Below the pieces are notes generated by a model. That model saw nothing but the letters and a program-made list of their open reading frames with translations, was not told the origin of the DNA and made no database searches. Made by a program: the position numbers and the translations under genes. From NCBI RefSeq assembly GCF_035222485.1, contig NC_085923.1, positions 3,472,001 through 3,536,000 on the forward strand: a stretch of 64,000 nucleotides of DNA, in the 5' to 3' direction. This document shows positions 1 to 11,347 of the stretch, in pieces. How positions within the stretch are numbered: the first letter of the stretch is position 1; every line of letters begins with the position of its first letter. Source of the stretch: Podospora pseudoanserina. Lineage: Eukaryota > Ascomycota > Sordariomycetes > Sordariales > Podosporaceae.

Positions 1-141
1 TCAAATTTGATCTCTACCATGGACGCCCATAATTACAATAACGACCACCCCAAACGACGCATCACCCAACGTGTACCCAATATATATACCACATTACCCT
101 CGCGTCTATTCATTCAACCATGGCAGTCCTCTTCACCATGT

Positions 142-1312
142 CTACTGCTGCGGTGGGTAATACGGATGTCCAGGAGCCTCCGCGGCCTGAGGGTACGGAT
201 GTGGCTGCTGCTGCTGCTGCTGCTGTTGCTGAGGATAGGCATAAGGCTGGGGGGTGCCCGTCGGCTGGGGCGTTTGATATTGCTGTTGATAAGGGCTTGG
301 GGTACCTACAGGGCTCGGCTGGAAGGGAGCCTGCGGTTGTTGATATTGCTGAGGTGGCTGGGCAGTATATTGCTGTTGCTGCTGTGGTTGTTGCTGTGGT
401 TGTTGCTGTGGTTGTTGCTGTGGTTGTTGTTGTTGTTGTTGTTGTTGTTGCTGTTGCTGGGGGGGATACTGCTGGGGAAACTGGGTCTGGGGCTGGTACT
501 GCTGCTGGGAGTTGTAAACTGGTCCAGGAGCAGGGGCGGCCTGTTGCTGTGTGGCAAGCATCGGGGTTCCTTGGGCATTCAGCTCGGCGTCAGCAGGCTT
601 CTTGTTCGCCTGGTGCCAAAGGCGGAATGTATGGCCATGGTACACAAGCGTGGCGATAAAGAGGAGCCTTCTTGGGCGTTAATTGAGTATCATCAAGCAA
701 CTGGAGGGGGTTACTCACCACATGAGCGCGCTCAGACCTGCGGCGCCGCTTGTCAAGCCGAGCCCCATCTGGGTCAAGACGGCACCGCGTTTCTCGAGGG
801 CTCGCTTCACCGGATATACATCGCAAGTCTTGCTGGAGACAGCGGAACCGTCATCGCGGCAATTTGCAGTACTGACAGGCACGACGAATCGTGCCCGTCT
901 GGCAGCAATGGAACCCAAGGCGGCGAGCCACAAAACCGCCATCAAGAAATCAAGCGACAGCACAGCCCAAATATTATACGCTTCACGCGCCCCTGACACC
1001 TTCTCGGTGATGAGAACGTAACCGATAACAATCCACGTAAAAACAACCTAGGTAGCACAGGTCAGCGCATGTCGGCCAACGCAAGCGGCTGGGTCAAGCA
1101 CTCACGCAAGCGATCCCAAAGGCGAGCTCCTCAATCATCACGTCATGGATGACAGCGCCAGCCATACCCAAGATTATGAGAGAAAAGAAAACCTGGGCGC
1201 CTCTGGCCACCACAATCCACACAGGTGTGTGCTGGACATAATGCTGCTGGCTTCCGGACGGTGCAGCAACTGGCGCCGAAGCGTACTGAACTGGGGGCTT
1301 GACTTCGGACAT
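142..1312 (-). CDS. MARVEL-domain four-helix membrane protein with Gln-rich tail
   Basis: Three exons on the minus strand: 1312-1106, 1047-719 and 667-142, giving 353 residues. The introns have GTGAGT donors and TAG/AAG acceptors and all phases agree. The start at 1312 was chosen because the peptide MSEVKPPVQ precedes the first hydrophobic helix; an in-frame ATG at 1417 would add about 35 unremarkable residues. Four membrane helices are seen: one after VWIVVARG, one opening exon 2 (VVFTWIVIGYVLI), one at LDFLMAVLWLAALGSIAARRAR, and one across the exon 2/3 junction (WLLFIATLVYHGHTF). This spacing fits fungal MARVEL-like proteins of plasma or organelle membranes. From about residue 210 the tail is Gln/Pro rich with long Gln runs and is probably cytosolic and disordered. 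The family role in membrane apposition or eisosome-like domains is general knowledge, and the exact function here is unknown. Confidence 0.85.
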
Positions 1313-3586
1313 GTTGAAGACGGGCGGGTGTCTTGAGCGATACCCAATGTGGTGTCGTTTGGACGTGGTCCAGTTGGAGATGAAGGGCCCAACAGGTGTG
1401 AAATCAAGAAAGGTCAATCAACACACAAGAAGGAAGGGGGGCCAGAAGGCTCTCGGCGGGGGGCCGTGGCTTTAAGGCAGAGGGTTACCCTTAACATCTG
1501 ATAACAGAGCCGCCCCGGTGCCAACTGGAGCCAGACGAGTTCCTTTCGCGCTCCGCATTGTGCCCAAGCGCGTTCGGAAGAGTTTGCAAGGCAGACTCGA
1601 ATTCAGACCAGGGTCTTTCACCGTGGGGAAGCTCCAGGCCCATGGTCGTGAGGCCCAATGGGGTAAGTTTTCTGGCCGCTTTTCGTTCAGCCGCACTTTC
1701 TTCGACGTGACACCTCCGATGGACACTTTGGTTCAGCTCCCTGCCCCGCTTGGTTGTCCACGACCAAGGGCAAGATGGGGGGAGTCCAGACCCTGCTATT
1801 GAAGGCCATCCCGGGTTTTCAGGTTCAAGAAAAAAAAAACACAACAGTAACAAAACGACATTTCCATTTACTCGATGCTTTCCAGACCAGTCTCAGCGTC
1901 CCAAAAAGCTTTGGGCATCACTCTTGTGAGCGAGCTGCCGAGCGAGGGAAGCAATATTGGTCTTGGCGACAGGGGTCGCTGCAGACACCACATTAGCCGC
2001 ATATGAGACCGCTCCTCGTGCCACGCTTGGCTATCTAATTGGTGGCAACCACTCACGAAGCTGTCGAAAATAGGTTGGGTTGTTCTGCGGGAGTGGCTTT
2101 GAGATCCAGAAAGTTGGACTCGAAGAAATCATCAACTGGATGGAAGATGGAATATCCATTTGCGTTTAGAGCACCCGTCAAGAAAGCAATTCACCACTAA
2201 AACTACAACCAAGCTTTTCCCCAGCCGCTAGCATCCCAAGAAAGCAAATTCATCTTTCAATTGGAAGTCCGCCAAGTTCAGAGCCTCGTATGGTCAGCCG
2301 CTCGGAGACATCCGATCTCAGGACGCGGGGAAGTCCCTTCTTTCCCGCGCTGTGGCCGCTGCGGTCCCGAAATATCCCATCTTGTGCCACCGAACAAAAA
2401 GATCAAATTGAGTCGTCTCTGCGAATGGGGAATTTTTATGCAGCCTGTTGCCAGTCCACCAGGACCACCCTTTCGCTTCAGGCTTCTTATCGTAGATTTC
2501 CACCCACGTTTGTGAGGTTTGTGAGGTGTGGTAGCGAGAAGTTTGAAGGGGATAAAGATCGGAGCTGCAGCTCCTATTGGCTTGATATCGAGCTTCTGAG
2601 GCTTTCTTGGTGGGGGGGGAGAGGGCGGTTGCAGCGGATAGCTTAACGCCTTTTGTAACGGCTTCGGCAAAAGGTAGGAAATATGGGGTGGTGGTTAGGT
2701 ATCCTGTGGGCTTTGGGGTTTGGCGTCGGCTGTGAGTCTTCGGGGATAGTAACGTTGTTTTGCTCGTGATGATGGCAAGTGAGGGGCTCTGTCGATGATG
2801 ACTCCACTGGGGCCACCAGTGAGGGGAGGCTTTTTCTTCATGAATGACATCGTGGGGGTATTACCTGCTACTTGATAGGTGCATTCTCTTGTAGGATGAA
2901 CAGTACTCAAGAGCATCTTTGAGAGGTCAACTGGATACAAGCCGTAGGCTTTAACCAGCAAACGCCCCACAAAGGGGCTGGATCTTCAGAACGCCTCTCA
3001 GGAACCAAATAAATATCTTTTCGGGGTTGAAGGTTAAGAACCTAAGATAACCACAGCAAGCCTTGGCCTATTTTCAGCCTTCATTCCAAACTCAACACTT
3101 TGAGCGTTCACTCCCACCGAACGCGGAGAAGTCTCAGCAAAAGGAGCCTCGACATGACTCGGATGATCTGGAGAGATAAAAGTCTGAATACTTCTGAAGT
3201 TGATCAGTGCTCTGTTGGTTTAATGGTCAACTATCTGTGTGGGCTACTGATAGCAGGGAGGAGAGACGTGTTGTTTTGTGAAGATATATACCACCCGGCC
3301 TTCCCTGTGTGGAAGGACGACGTCCTTTCGGGAAGCTCGGCCAGAATGTTTGTTTCAAATGAAATATCAAAATAATGCTACTCCGTTTGCGCTTCCACGT
3401 ATTACGATTCTGGAAGATGGTTGGAACGCCCAGACAAACAAAACATCACACCATGTCTGGTATCTCAATTCCCAGAAAGACAAATCAAACAGTATCGTCT
3501 CCTAAGAAGGTAGCATACATATATATAATTCGACGGAAGCTAAGGTCATCCTCCGTAACACCCACTTCAAGACAGTCAAAACCACA
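1313..3586. other. Gene-free stretch
   Basis: This 2.3 kb lies between two minus-strand genes, so it holds the promoter of the MARVEL gene and the 3' flank of the NmrA-like gene. Open frames here (up to about 130 codons) lack homology-like motifs and overlap each other on both strands. Nothing else is recognisable. Confidence 0.6.
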
Positions 3587-4537
3587 TTACTTTGACTGAG
3601 CCCATCCACTCTTCTTCTGCAACCACTGCTCCATCGTCATCAGACCCGAGTAATCTCTTCTCCTCGCCTCAATATCAGCTGCATACCCATCGCTCGCAAA
3701 CCACGCAATCATGGTTCCCATCTCCTTCACCGCATACGTCAACGCACTGCCCAAAAACCAGTACGTGATCGGCGCAGGCTGTCCAGTAGCCTTGGTGAAC
3801 GCCCTACCCAGCTGCTCAACAGTCAACTCATCACCCGCCAGCCCAACCGCCTTCCTGTTCCACTTCTCAGGATCCTCGAATGCCATGGCAGCAAAGACAC
3901 CAATGTCTGCCGTGGCAATCCACTGCAACGGCTTCCCATTGTCACCCAGCCAGTTCCTCAACGCAGCCATGAAAACCTTGGTAGGGAAGCCAGGGGCAAG
4001 GTTGTCCATGAATGCCACTGGCCGCAAAATAGTCCACCCCATAGCAGCACCCGGCTTGCCCTCCTGGGCATCACGCAGGTGCGTCTCAATCTTCTGCTTG
4101 GACTGGAAATGGGGAATGGGGGTAGGGTTGTCCCACGACTTTTCATCGCCGCCTCTTTCAACACTGGAGTAGACAAAGTGCTCGACTCCTGCCTCGAGGG
4201 CGCTGTCGATGAGAGCGGTGCCCTGTTTGACTTCACTTTCGACGGTGACACCGGGACCCATGGAGACCTGCACCGAGTAAACACCCCAGATGGGCTTGTT
4301 GTCGTTTGCCCTGAGGGCCTCTTCGAAGAGGGCAGGGACATTGTCAAGATCACCTTTGACAAGCTTGATGTTGGGGCCGCGGGAGACCAACCGCTTGGCA
4401 GAGGCGGAATCTGGATGGCGGGTGACGGCAAGGATAGTGAAAGGGGAGGAACCGGAGGCATCACGGTCAACGAGGGCGTCGATGACGGCTCCGCCTTGCT
4501 TGCCGGTTGCGCCGGTGATGAGGAGAGCTTTGGACAT
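3587..4537 (-). CDS. NmrA-like NAD(P)-binding Rossmann protein
   Basis: Single exon, 316 residues, typical for the NmrA/HSCARG family of atypical short-chain dehydrogenases. The N-terminus carries the dinucleotide-binding motif ITGATGKQGG (GxxGxxG, residues 9-15) directly after the first beta strand. It is followed by a strand ending KLVKGDLDN and by YSSVERGG, where classical SDRs keep a catalytic Tyr/Lys pair that NmrA proteins usually lack. Known members either sense NAD(P) redox state (NmrA binding GATA factors) or act as reductases or isomerases in metabolite clusters (AvfA/AflX type). The neighbours (SnoaL-like, DUF1772, P450, FAD monooxygenase) favour a tailoring role, but that is inference. 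The gene is divergent from the SnoaL-like gene across about 800 bases. Confidence 0.9.
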   Translation of the reverse strand: MSKALLITGATGKQGGAVIDALVDRDASGSSPFTILAVTRHPDSASAKRLVSRGPNIKLVKGDLDNVPALFEEALRANDNKPIWGVYSVQVSMGPGVTVESEVKQGTALIDSALEAGVEHFVYSSVERGGDEKSWDNPTPIPHFQSKQKIETHLRDAQEGKPGAAMGWTILRPVAFMDNLAPGFPTKVFMAALRNWLGDNGKPLQWIATADIGVFAAMAFEDPEKWNRKAVGLAGDELTVEQLGRAFTKATGQPAPITYWFLGSALTYAVKEMGTMIAWFASDGYAADIEARRRDYSGLMTMEQWLQKKSGWAQSK

Positions 4538-5332
4538 GTTGGCGGGTGGATGTTCAGACGACCAGGGGGAGAAAGGCTTTAGAGTGCAGCTGCAGGCTGG
4601 TGGTAGGATATTTGAGGAGTGGTTATGCAGCGGTTGGGATGGCTATCTGAACCCCGCAGTCGAATGTTTTGGGTCGAAAGGGTTGAATGACGCGTGCAGA
4701 CGTCACCGGCTGGATTTGAACGGGACTCGCTGCTGTCCCTATGTTGGAAGAGACGAGACGGGCAGATGCAAATACTTAACAAGATCCAGGGGCGAGAGAC
4801 AATTAAAGTTGGGTCGAGTGCCTTGAAATACAAGCCATCGCAGCTTGCTTGCTCGCTAGGTGCGCATCGTCTTAGTTCTTGGTGCCGAGCCGGCCGGTGC
4901 TTTGTCACCCATCGCGGGAGTCGAAAGCAGCCGCGAAAGCAACTCTTTGCCTGCCCGTTGCTCGCATTTGTCATCCCTTAGGTAGTCTACGCCGTCATCA
5001 CCCATAGCCGCGAGAGGTCCGGACTGACTCGATCCAATTTTGGAACAACGGGTGCAGCAAATGACGAAATGAACTCAGGATGGCATCGTTCTCTCGAACA
5101 TGTCTCGTCGCGGTGGCAACGGGAGCGCGTGTTTCAGGACTGGAAAGAAGTATCGCGCGCAGAAGCAAGAATAATTAATAGAATAGCATTGTGATGGGGA
5201 AGGGAATGAAAGACTGATAATAGACGATATCCCCAACATCTGATTGCCATTACAGTGCCATCTTCGACATCACCGCCATCCATACCACATACACCCCATC
5301 AACAATAACGTGAATCGAAACAGTCAACCAAA
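4538..5332. promoter_or_regulatory. Divergent intergenic region, NmrA-like / SnoaL-like
   Basis: This 795-base region separates two divergently transcribed genes and must hold both promoters. No convincing regulator palindrome or RNA gene was found. A short match to a Pol III B box (minus strand near 4705-4730) lacks the rest of a tRNA. Confidence 0.45.
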
Positions 5333-5815
5333 ATGTCTTCCTCCCGCCTCCACACCATTCACGCCCTCCTCGACGGCTACTCTTCCCTCTCCGTCGACAA
5401 GATGACCGAGCGTCTCTCCAACGACTTCACCCATCACGTCCTCCCCGCCAGCCTTGACATGCCCCTCCGAAACAGAGACGAGTTCGCCCACCACGCCGGC
5501 GAGATCTTTTCCATCTTTCACACCTTCCACATGGTCCCTCTCACCATGTTTGAGGACGACAGGCAAAACATGGTCGTCATCAACGCCAGAATGGAGGGCA
5601 TCCTCAAGAACGGCGCCGAGTGGGTCAACGAGTGCGTCCTGATGGTGCGTCTATCGAGGGACGGCCAGCAGGTCGTGGCCATCGAGGAGTTTGTCGATAG
5701 CTTCAAGGCCGTGGAGATGAAGAAGAGACATGCGCCCACGATGGATGTCCGCAGCACCGATATGGCTGGCAGCGCCAAGGAGGCCTTGTTTAGAAGTGTG
5801 GCTTTGTCTACTTGA
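5333..5815 (+). CDS. SnoaL-like / NTF2-fold small protein
   Basis: Single exon of 160 residues; the ATG at 5333 is preceded by a pyrimidine/A-rich leader ending CAACCAAA, a good fungal start context. Length and pattern (an N-terminal helix HTIHALLDGYSSLS, then FTHHVLPASL, then a run of beta strands NMVVINARMEG and ECVLMVRLSRDGQQVVAIEEFVDS) fit the NTF2-like fold of SnoaL-type proteins. Fungal members are common in secondary-metabolite clusters, where they act as cyclases, dehydratases or binding proteins, and also occur as stand-alone proteins of unknown role. No catalytic residue can be assigned from sequence alone. It is divergent from the NmrA-like gene and convergent with the DUF1772 gene. 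Confidence 0.82.
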   Translation: MSSSRLHTIHALLDGYSSLSVDKMTERLSNDFTHHVLPASLDMPLRNRDEFAHHAGEIFSIFHTFHMVPLTMFEDDRQNMVVINARMEGILKNGAEWVNECVLMVRLSRDGQQVVAIEEFVDSFKAVEMKKRHAPTMDVRSTDMAGSAKEALFRSVALST

Positions 5816-6264
5816 GTTTCTTCTTGCAGCGCATCTTCTTCCTTCAATTCAATCGTGGGGGACTTTGTTTGCTGGAGTCTGATGAGCTTATGATAGACAT
5901 GATTTTCGCTTTGTACTTGCTTCTTTCCGCAGCATTTATCTTCTCATTTTTCATTATTTCTTGAATTATACGTTGGTGGCATTTCTTCAGTGGGAACAAG
6001 AGCGGGTTTGATCGATCGAAACATTGACCACAGAACTCTGGCTCTTTGATAATTTCGTCTTTATGTGGCTTGTTACAACTTTTAAGCCCCAGTTTCTTGA
6101 GGGGCTCACGGTTTCATCGTAGCATTTTTAATAGATTGGTGTCAGCAATTGATATAAACCCTTTGAATTTGTTCCACTTGACGACACAAACAATACCACT
6201 CCACCCCCAAGGCCCCTCTTTACCTTTGAATCTCTTGACCAATAATACCCTTTACACATCCAAT
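5816..6264. other. Convergent 3' intergenic region
   Basis: The 3' flanks of the SnoaL-like gene (plus) and the DUF1772 gene (minus) meet here. The sequence is AT-richer than its surroundings, as usual for fungal 3' ends. No further gene is seen. Confidence 0.5.
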
Positions 6265-6936
6265 CTACACAATGACCCCCTTCACCGGCACCTCCTTCGC
6301 CCCCAAACTCTGCCACAGCCCCAAACTCCCCGCCACAAGCGGCATCAACGCCCTCACCAAGTTCAACTTGATCCACCTCCTAGCATAATACTCTGCCAAA
6401 CTCACATCCACTCCCCCCTTCCCCTTACTCCCCGCCCCCTCGACAACCCCATCAGTCCTCTTGTTCCCCCCATCCACCACCTCTACCGCACTCAGCCCCT
6501 CCAACTTCGCATTCAGCGGCTGCATGTTCAAGGCGCTATGAACAACAGTAACCAAGTGACACAGCGCGCAAACCCCCCAAATCTTCCAATTCCCCCTCTC
6601 CACCTGCCCATGCGCAGGCACGAGCGCGGTATGCCACCCGTTCTCCGCCGCCATGGCCGAGGCATATCTCCAGGACGAGAAGGCAGTGTACCCATACCCG
6701 AGGATGCCAAGGGTGGAGATGGGCCGGAAGAACACATTGCCTACCTGCCAGAAGACGGGCCACTGGCGACCCAAGAGGCGGGCGGCGCGGGGGTGGTCGG
6801 GGGAGGATGGGCGGGGGAAGTCAATCAGGAGGGCGGGCACGCCCATGAAGGACTGCGTGATTGCGTTGCCGAGGAGGATGAAGGAGAAGGCGATTGTTGT
6901 GCCGGCTATGGCGTCCGGGGTGGGGAGGCTGACCAT
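6265..6936 (-). CDS. DUF1772 (anthrone-oxygenase-like) integral membrane protein
   Basis: Single exon, 223 residues. It opens with a hydrophobic helix (IAGTTIAFSFILLGNAITQS) followed by a FPRPSSPDHPRAARLLGRQW loop, and has further hydrophobic segments around the FFRPISTLGILGYGYTA, VCALCHLVTVVHSALNM and NLVRALMPLVAGSLGLW stretches. This layout matches DUF1772 proteins, which include HypC-type anthrone oxygenases that oxidise anthrones to anthraquinones without a known metal cofactor. Many fungal members have no assigned substrate. A (GT)n tract begins within about 10 bases upstream of the start codon. The P450 gene lies upstream on the same strand. Family assignment is fairly secure; anthrone oxidation is only a suggestion from context. 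Confidence 0.85.
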   Translation of the reverse strand: MVSLPTPDAIAGTTIAFSFILLGNAITQSFMGVPALLIDFPRPSSPDHPRAARLLGRQWPVFWQVGNVFFRPISTLGILGYGYTAFSSWRYASAMAAENGWHTALVPAHGQVERGNWKIWGVCALCHLVTVVHSALNMQPLNAKLEGLSAVEVVDGGNKRTDGVVEGAGSKGKGGVDVSLAEYYARRWIKLNLVRALMPLVAGSLGLWQSLGAKEVPVKGVIV

Positions 6937-6942
6937 TTTTGC

Positions 6943-6944
<2 letters not shown>

Positions 6945-6983
<39 letters not shown>
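6945..6983. repeat. (GT)n microsatellite
   Basis: About 19 uninterrupted GT units. On the coding strand of the DUF1772 gene this is a (CA)n tract in the 5' leader, ending just before the start codon. Confidence 0.97.
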
Positions 6984-6986
<3 letters not shown>

Positions 6987-7838
6987 CGTTTGTGTGGATG
7001 AGGCGATGAGAAAGAAAGAGGAGGGGAAAACGAGGGCGTCGTGAAGTTGAAAACTGAGATTATGAGGGCAAAAAGGGGTAAATACTACACTAGGCTGAAG
7101 ACGCAAAAACGAACCGACGACATCATTGATGTCAATCCCGGGAGGAACCTGACACGTTGTTTACGCTGTCGGTCTCGGCTGTTTACCACGCAATGTCTTG
7201 GGAGTCAGTCACGGCTTCAATGTTTGTGGAAGTGTCTTGGCAGTGTTTCGGTGAAAAGTGATGTGCAATGGCGCTCATTATTACTGGTCTGGACCTCCGA
7301 TGGGGAAGACATGTCTACTCTCGCCAAATCAAAAGTCATGAAGACGGGAGCAGCTCCCCTCTCCAAGCTGCCTACCTACCTTGCCTGCCGTGCTCCCGAG
7401 TCAGGTAAGCTTAGCTCGATCCGGCGCCTGCCATGCTCCTGTCCAACATACCTAGCGTCCGGCCCGAGTCGTACAGGATGGAAACAGCTTGCCAGTAGGC
7501 CCAACCTTAACTCCAGGCCGGCCTTCATTACCTTTCGCATCGCCAGTCTATCATCCCACGATACCTTTCTGTCACGTTGGCCTCCGGGCCATTCTCCTCT
7601 GTTCAGACTACTATATCGTCTTTCGATTGATAACCTAGAATATCGTCCGACAAAACACTCGATCCCAGAATCCAAGTTACAAATGTCCAAAGAATCCTCC
7701 CAATCCTCCCTTCCAACAGCACCCAGCTGGGCAAGCAAGTATCCAGCTCGCCAGTTCGAACAAAACCTATGCCTACAAAGAGAAATTCTAATAACGCCTC
7801 ATGATCCGACATTAACTGTCTATATCCAACGTGGCATG
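6984..7838. other. Intergenic region between DUF1772 and P450 genes
   Basis: It contains the promoter of the DUF1772 gene and the 3' flank of the P450 gene. A 280-codon plus-strand open frame at 7041-7883 has no domain-like pattern, no start context and runs into the P450 3' end; I take it as chance. Confidence 0.5.
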
Positions 7839-9684
7839 CTATACCTGCGGCCCGTAAGAGTTTACCCTTCTGATCTGTATTGAGGCTTCGTCCTTCTTCT
7901 CTGCAAGGACATCAAACAGACCATTGTCTGGCACAATCGCAGTCTGCTGTGCTAGCCTCGCTTCCTGGAAGAACTTGGCTCTGTCGGCACGATCTCGCGC
8001 ATCTGACTCGGCCCAAAGACGGAGTGCTTCCTCTTTTCTCTTCTCGCTTCTGGGCTCAAATGACATCTGGAAAGGATCTGGCTTGATGATGAGCAGCGAG
8101 TTGGACTTGTCAAGCGGTACGGGATGGTTCATCCCAGTCGCTGGGTTATGCTTGGGCTTGAGGTTGAAGGTCCATGCCAAGGCACCGCAAGCAACGATCA
8201 ACTCGTCTTGGGTGAGTGACATGCCGAGACATTGGCGCTGGCCCCATCCGAACGATGTCATGCCCTTGATGGTTGGGAACTGTGTCAGGGGCGCTTGGAA
8301 GGTTGGCCAGCCAGGCTCCAACCAGCGTTCGGGCCGGAAGTTGTCAGGGTCAGGATACTTCTTGGGGTTGCGGAGGAATGCCCTGAAGAGTCATTAGCTT
8401 GTGCCCACAGTTTTCAAGCGCCGAGTCAATGGCTTACCAGTCCAGGGGCAAGAGTCGGGTGCCCTTGGGAATGAAGTAGCCGTTATAAACATCGTCCGCC
8501 TCCGTCTCGTGGGCGACACCTGTCGGGACATTGGGCTTCCACCGCATGGTCTCCTTGATGCAAGCTCTCAAGATGGGTAGGTTAGGCGCATCCTCCAACG
8601 TAGGCATGCGCCCCTCGCACTTTTCGTCAATCTCTTTCTGCACGGCGGCTTGCCATTCCGGATAGTGAACCATGGTAACCAGCCAGTACGAAAGCGGTCC
8701 GGCGACGGTGAAGATGCCGACCAGCGCGAGCATTCCAATGACGCAAGAGGCTTCATAATCACCAGAGATGTTGGTCTTCAACGAGGTCTTCTCAATGAAT
8801 TGTCGTGTCCAGCAATTGCGCACCCGACCACCCTGTGCCATCTTGTCACGGGTTGTGAGGTATCGCTCCTGCCACCATGCCGACTGCTCATCATGACGCT
8901 TGCGCTCCGCCTTCTTCCATGGGTTCATGAACATGGGCAGATGCCACAGCGGGGTGAGGACATTGGTGATAGGGCCAGCGGGGGACATCTGTCGGAGTAA
9001 ACCCCAAGCACTCTTGGTGCAGTAAGTGCTCAGAGAGGGATCATCCCAGGTGAGCTGGCACATGACTTTGGCAGCCATATCCTCGAGCGAAGCTTGGAAA
9101 TTGTCTGGGTTCTGGATCAAGTTGGCCATCCAGCGCTTCGCCTCGTGATACATCACACCGTTGTACTTGACGTTGGTGGCCTCGGTGATGTAGGCATGGG
9201 TGAGCTTTCTTTGGCGAGCCCAGTACTCTGCACGACCGTGTTAATCAGAGCAGGCTCGACGTGATAGAGCGAGGCGATGCTTACTGTTCCTGCCCATCAA
9301 GGGAAGGTATTCCATGGAGCCCTCGGAGCTCTTCGAGTCAAACAGCGACTGAATGTTTGGCCGATCCGAATTGTACTTGGCCCGCTTGACCAGCAAGTCC
9401 TCGGCAACCGTTTCGTCGGTAATGACCAGGACGTTGACGCCGAGCATCTGAGTTCGGTAGAAGCCGCCAGCTCCGTGCTTGTCCGCCCACTCTTTGAACT
9501 TGAGCCACATGAAGTTTATAGGCAAGTCATGGATTCTGCCAATATAAGGAAGCTGTGTTGGGCCGGGCGGTCCGTTGGGATCGTTAATCTTTTGAAATTC
9601 TTTGATAAGGTGTACCACTGTTGCCACCAAAAGGACAAGGGCTAGGAGGCCCGCGGTAACGAGCTGCATGGTACGGTACGTCAC
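7839..9684 (-). CDS. Cytochrome P450 monooxygenase
   Basis: Three exons: 9684-9285, 9227-8438 and 8382-7839, with GTAAGC donors and CAG acceptors; total 577 residues (572 if the second ATG at 9669 is used). An N-terminal membrane anchor (MQLVTAGLLALVLLVATVVH) is followed by the Pro-rich hinge NGPPGPTQLPYIGR. The K-helix motif KETMRW (ExxR), the FRPERW segment and the heme loop FGWGQRQCLG, whose Cys binds the iron, are all present, so the enzyme should be active. The I helix reads VAGPLSYWL rather than the usual AGxDTT, which is somewhat atypical. It is a microsomal class II enzyme that would need a P450 reductase from elsewhere. It is divergent from the FAD monooxygenase, suggesting joint regulation in a tailoring pathway. 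The substrate is unknown. Confidence 0.93.
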
Positions 9685-11347
9685 GAGTAGCGGTGTTGAG
9701 TCGCGAAGTTGGTATGTTGAGTAAACGAATGACGAAAAAACGGTAAGCGGTGCAAACTAAGGCTCTGAAGAACGAGATGGAATGACTTGTGGGAGAGCCG
9801 ATGGGAAGACCAGAGCCCTCTATGTAAGCTGGCGAAAGGACTTTGATTGTTTTGAAGTGTGCACAGCCATACAATAGACAGAAGCTCACCTCTGAGATGG
9901 CACTGACCACGAGCAGCAGTCTGTCGCTTGTGCCTTGACTAGCGTGTCGAGATGCGCATACACTTGCGCACAATCAACGTATCCGTGGGTAGCACTACCC
10001 TGTGGTCGGAACTATGGTGTGGCAATTGCTGCTTTTGCCGGTGTCCTTGCGGAAGAACCACGGGGAACTGAAACCCGCGCATCTCGATGCTTTCTCGGGA
10101 GAAGTTTGACTACTGTTAATCAAGGCGGCTAAGAGCGGAGGTCTCTCCAGGCGTTGTTCTGCTGTGTGTAGCAGTTCTATCGTCTAAGGGCTCTCTTGAT
10201 GCGTGGAACAGCTCTCCAATTCACTCGGTGGGCTACCTATCACACAAGCATGTTGCCTAGGTACCACTGTCATAGGCCGTCTGCTGTGATGTTTGGTATC
10301 CACCGAGTGCCCTGTGTCCGGAGACGATGTCTGTTTTCCAGTGTGTCTATTTTTGCCGCTGCAAGCAGGGACTTTTCTCGCCACAGAACATAAACAAAGT
10401 GATGCTATTGCACGCAGCATGGTGGCGCGTGACACCACCGAGGACATGATGATGGGAGCATCAGGGCACGTCTCCTAGCTCTCCTGCATACAGGAGAACC
10501 CTGATCGCCCTTGGGGCGTTTTCTGACGTTCCTCGCTGACAGGTCATGCACTTTGATGTATGCTGCATGTTGCCAAACAGGACTGAAATGGCAACCGGTC
10601 GCTTGGCAACACCTTCTTGGTTGGCCTCGCAATGTGCGAGTCGACTCTTGGGACTTTGACACCTCCAGGTTGCGCGAAATAGCAGTGATGAGGGCCGAGG
10701 CAGCTAGAGAGGGTTGGGCTGGTCCGCCGAATGTTGGGAAACCTAGCCACGCGCTGGCGCAGTGAATTTGGAATTCCAGCAATGAACCTCGAACTGGTGC
10801 ATGTGCTATCACACCCGATTCCATTTGGTAGGAGTAATCGTCCGATACCCGCCACCACCCTTCCGCCACCGATCTAACTCTTGCCATCTAATCATAACCC
10901 AGACTGGACGGTCGATTAGCTTTGACCGTGCTCATTAATCCCATGCCCAAGTTGCGCCGGCCATAGCAACCGCGTGAGGCAGTTCCATCCGAACTGTACG
11001 GCCCTGAAAAGGACAAGTCGATCCGTCACTCATCGAGACTTTTCTAGGCCAACCTAAGAGCTCAGCCAGCCGTTTATGCATACACCAAGTTTCAAAGATC
11101 AGAATTTGCCGGTCATATTGGCTCTTTTCGTTGGGGGCGCTCCAGACAATTAGTCTGCTCGGTCGCCAGAAGCGTGTAATCAGACGACGAGAAATCACAA
11201 CTGTGACAATGATGTAAATACTGCCATCATGCCCGTCACTGGGAGAAAGCCGTCTTGGCCTGCATTTCCGTGCCTTGGTCTGCAGTCAATCGAACTGTTG
11301 GCTTGCTGAGAATTGCAACACTGGTTTTCAGCTGCTAAGCTTCCATC
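9685..11347. promoter_or_regulatory. Divergent promoter region, P450 / FAD monooxygenase
   Basis: This 1.66 kb separates the two oxygenase genes. Open frames within it are short and without motifs. It must carry both promoters; no binding-site palindrome stands out by eye. Confidence 0.5.

Noticed and set aside
120-659. Val/Ala-rich plus-strand open frame
   Set aside because: It is antisense to the Gln-rich tail of the MARVEL gene and arises from the CAG/CAA repeats.
7041-7883. 280-codon plus-strand open frame
   Set aside because: No motif or start context, low-complexity-free but patternless protein, and it overlaps the 3' end of the P450 gene on the other strand.
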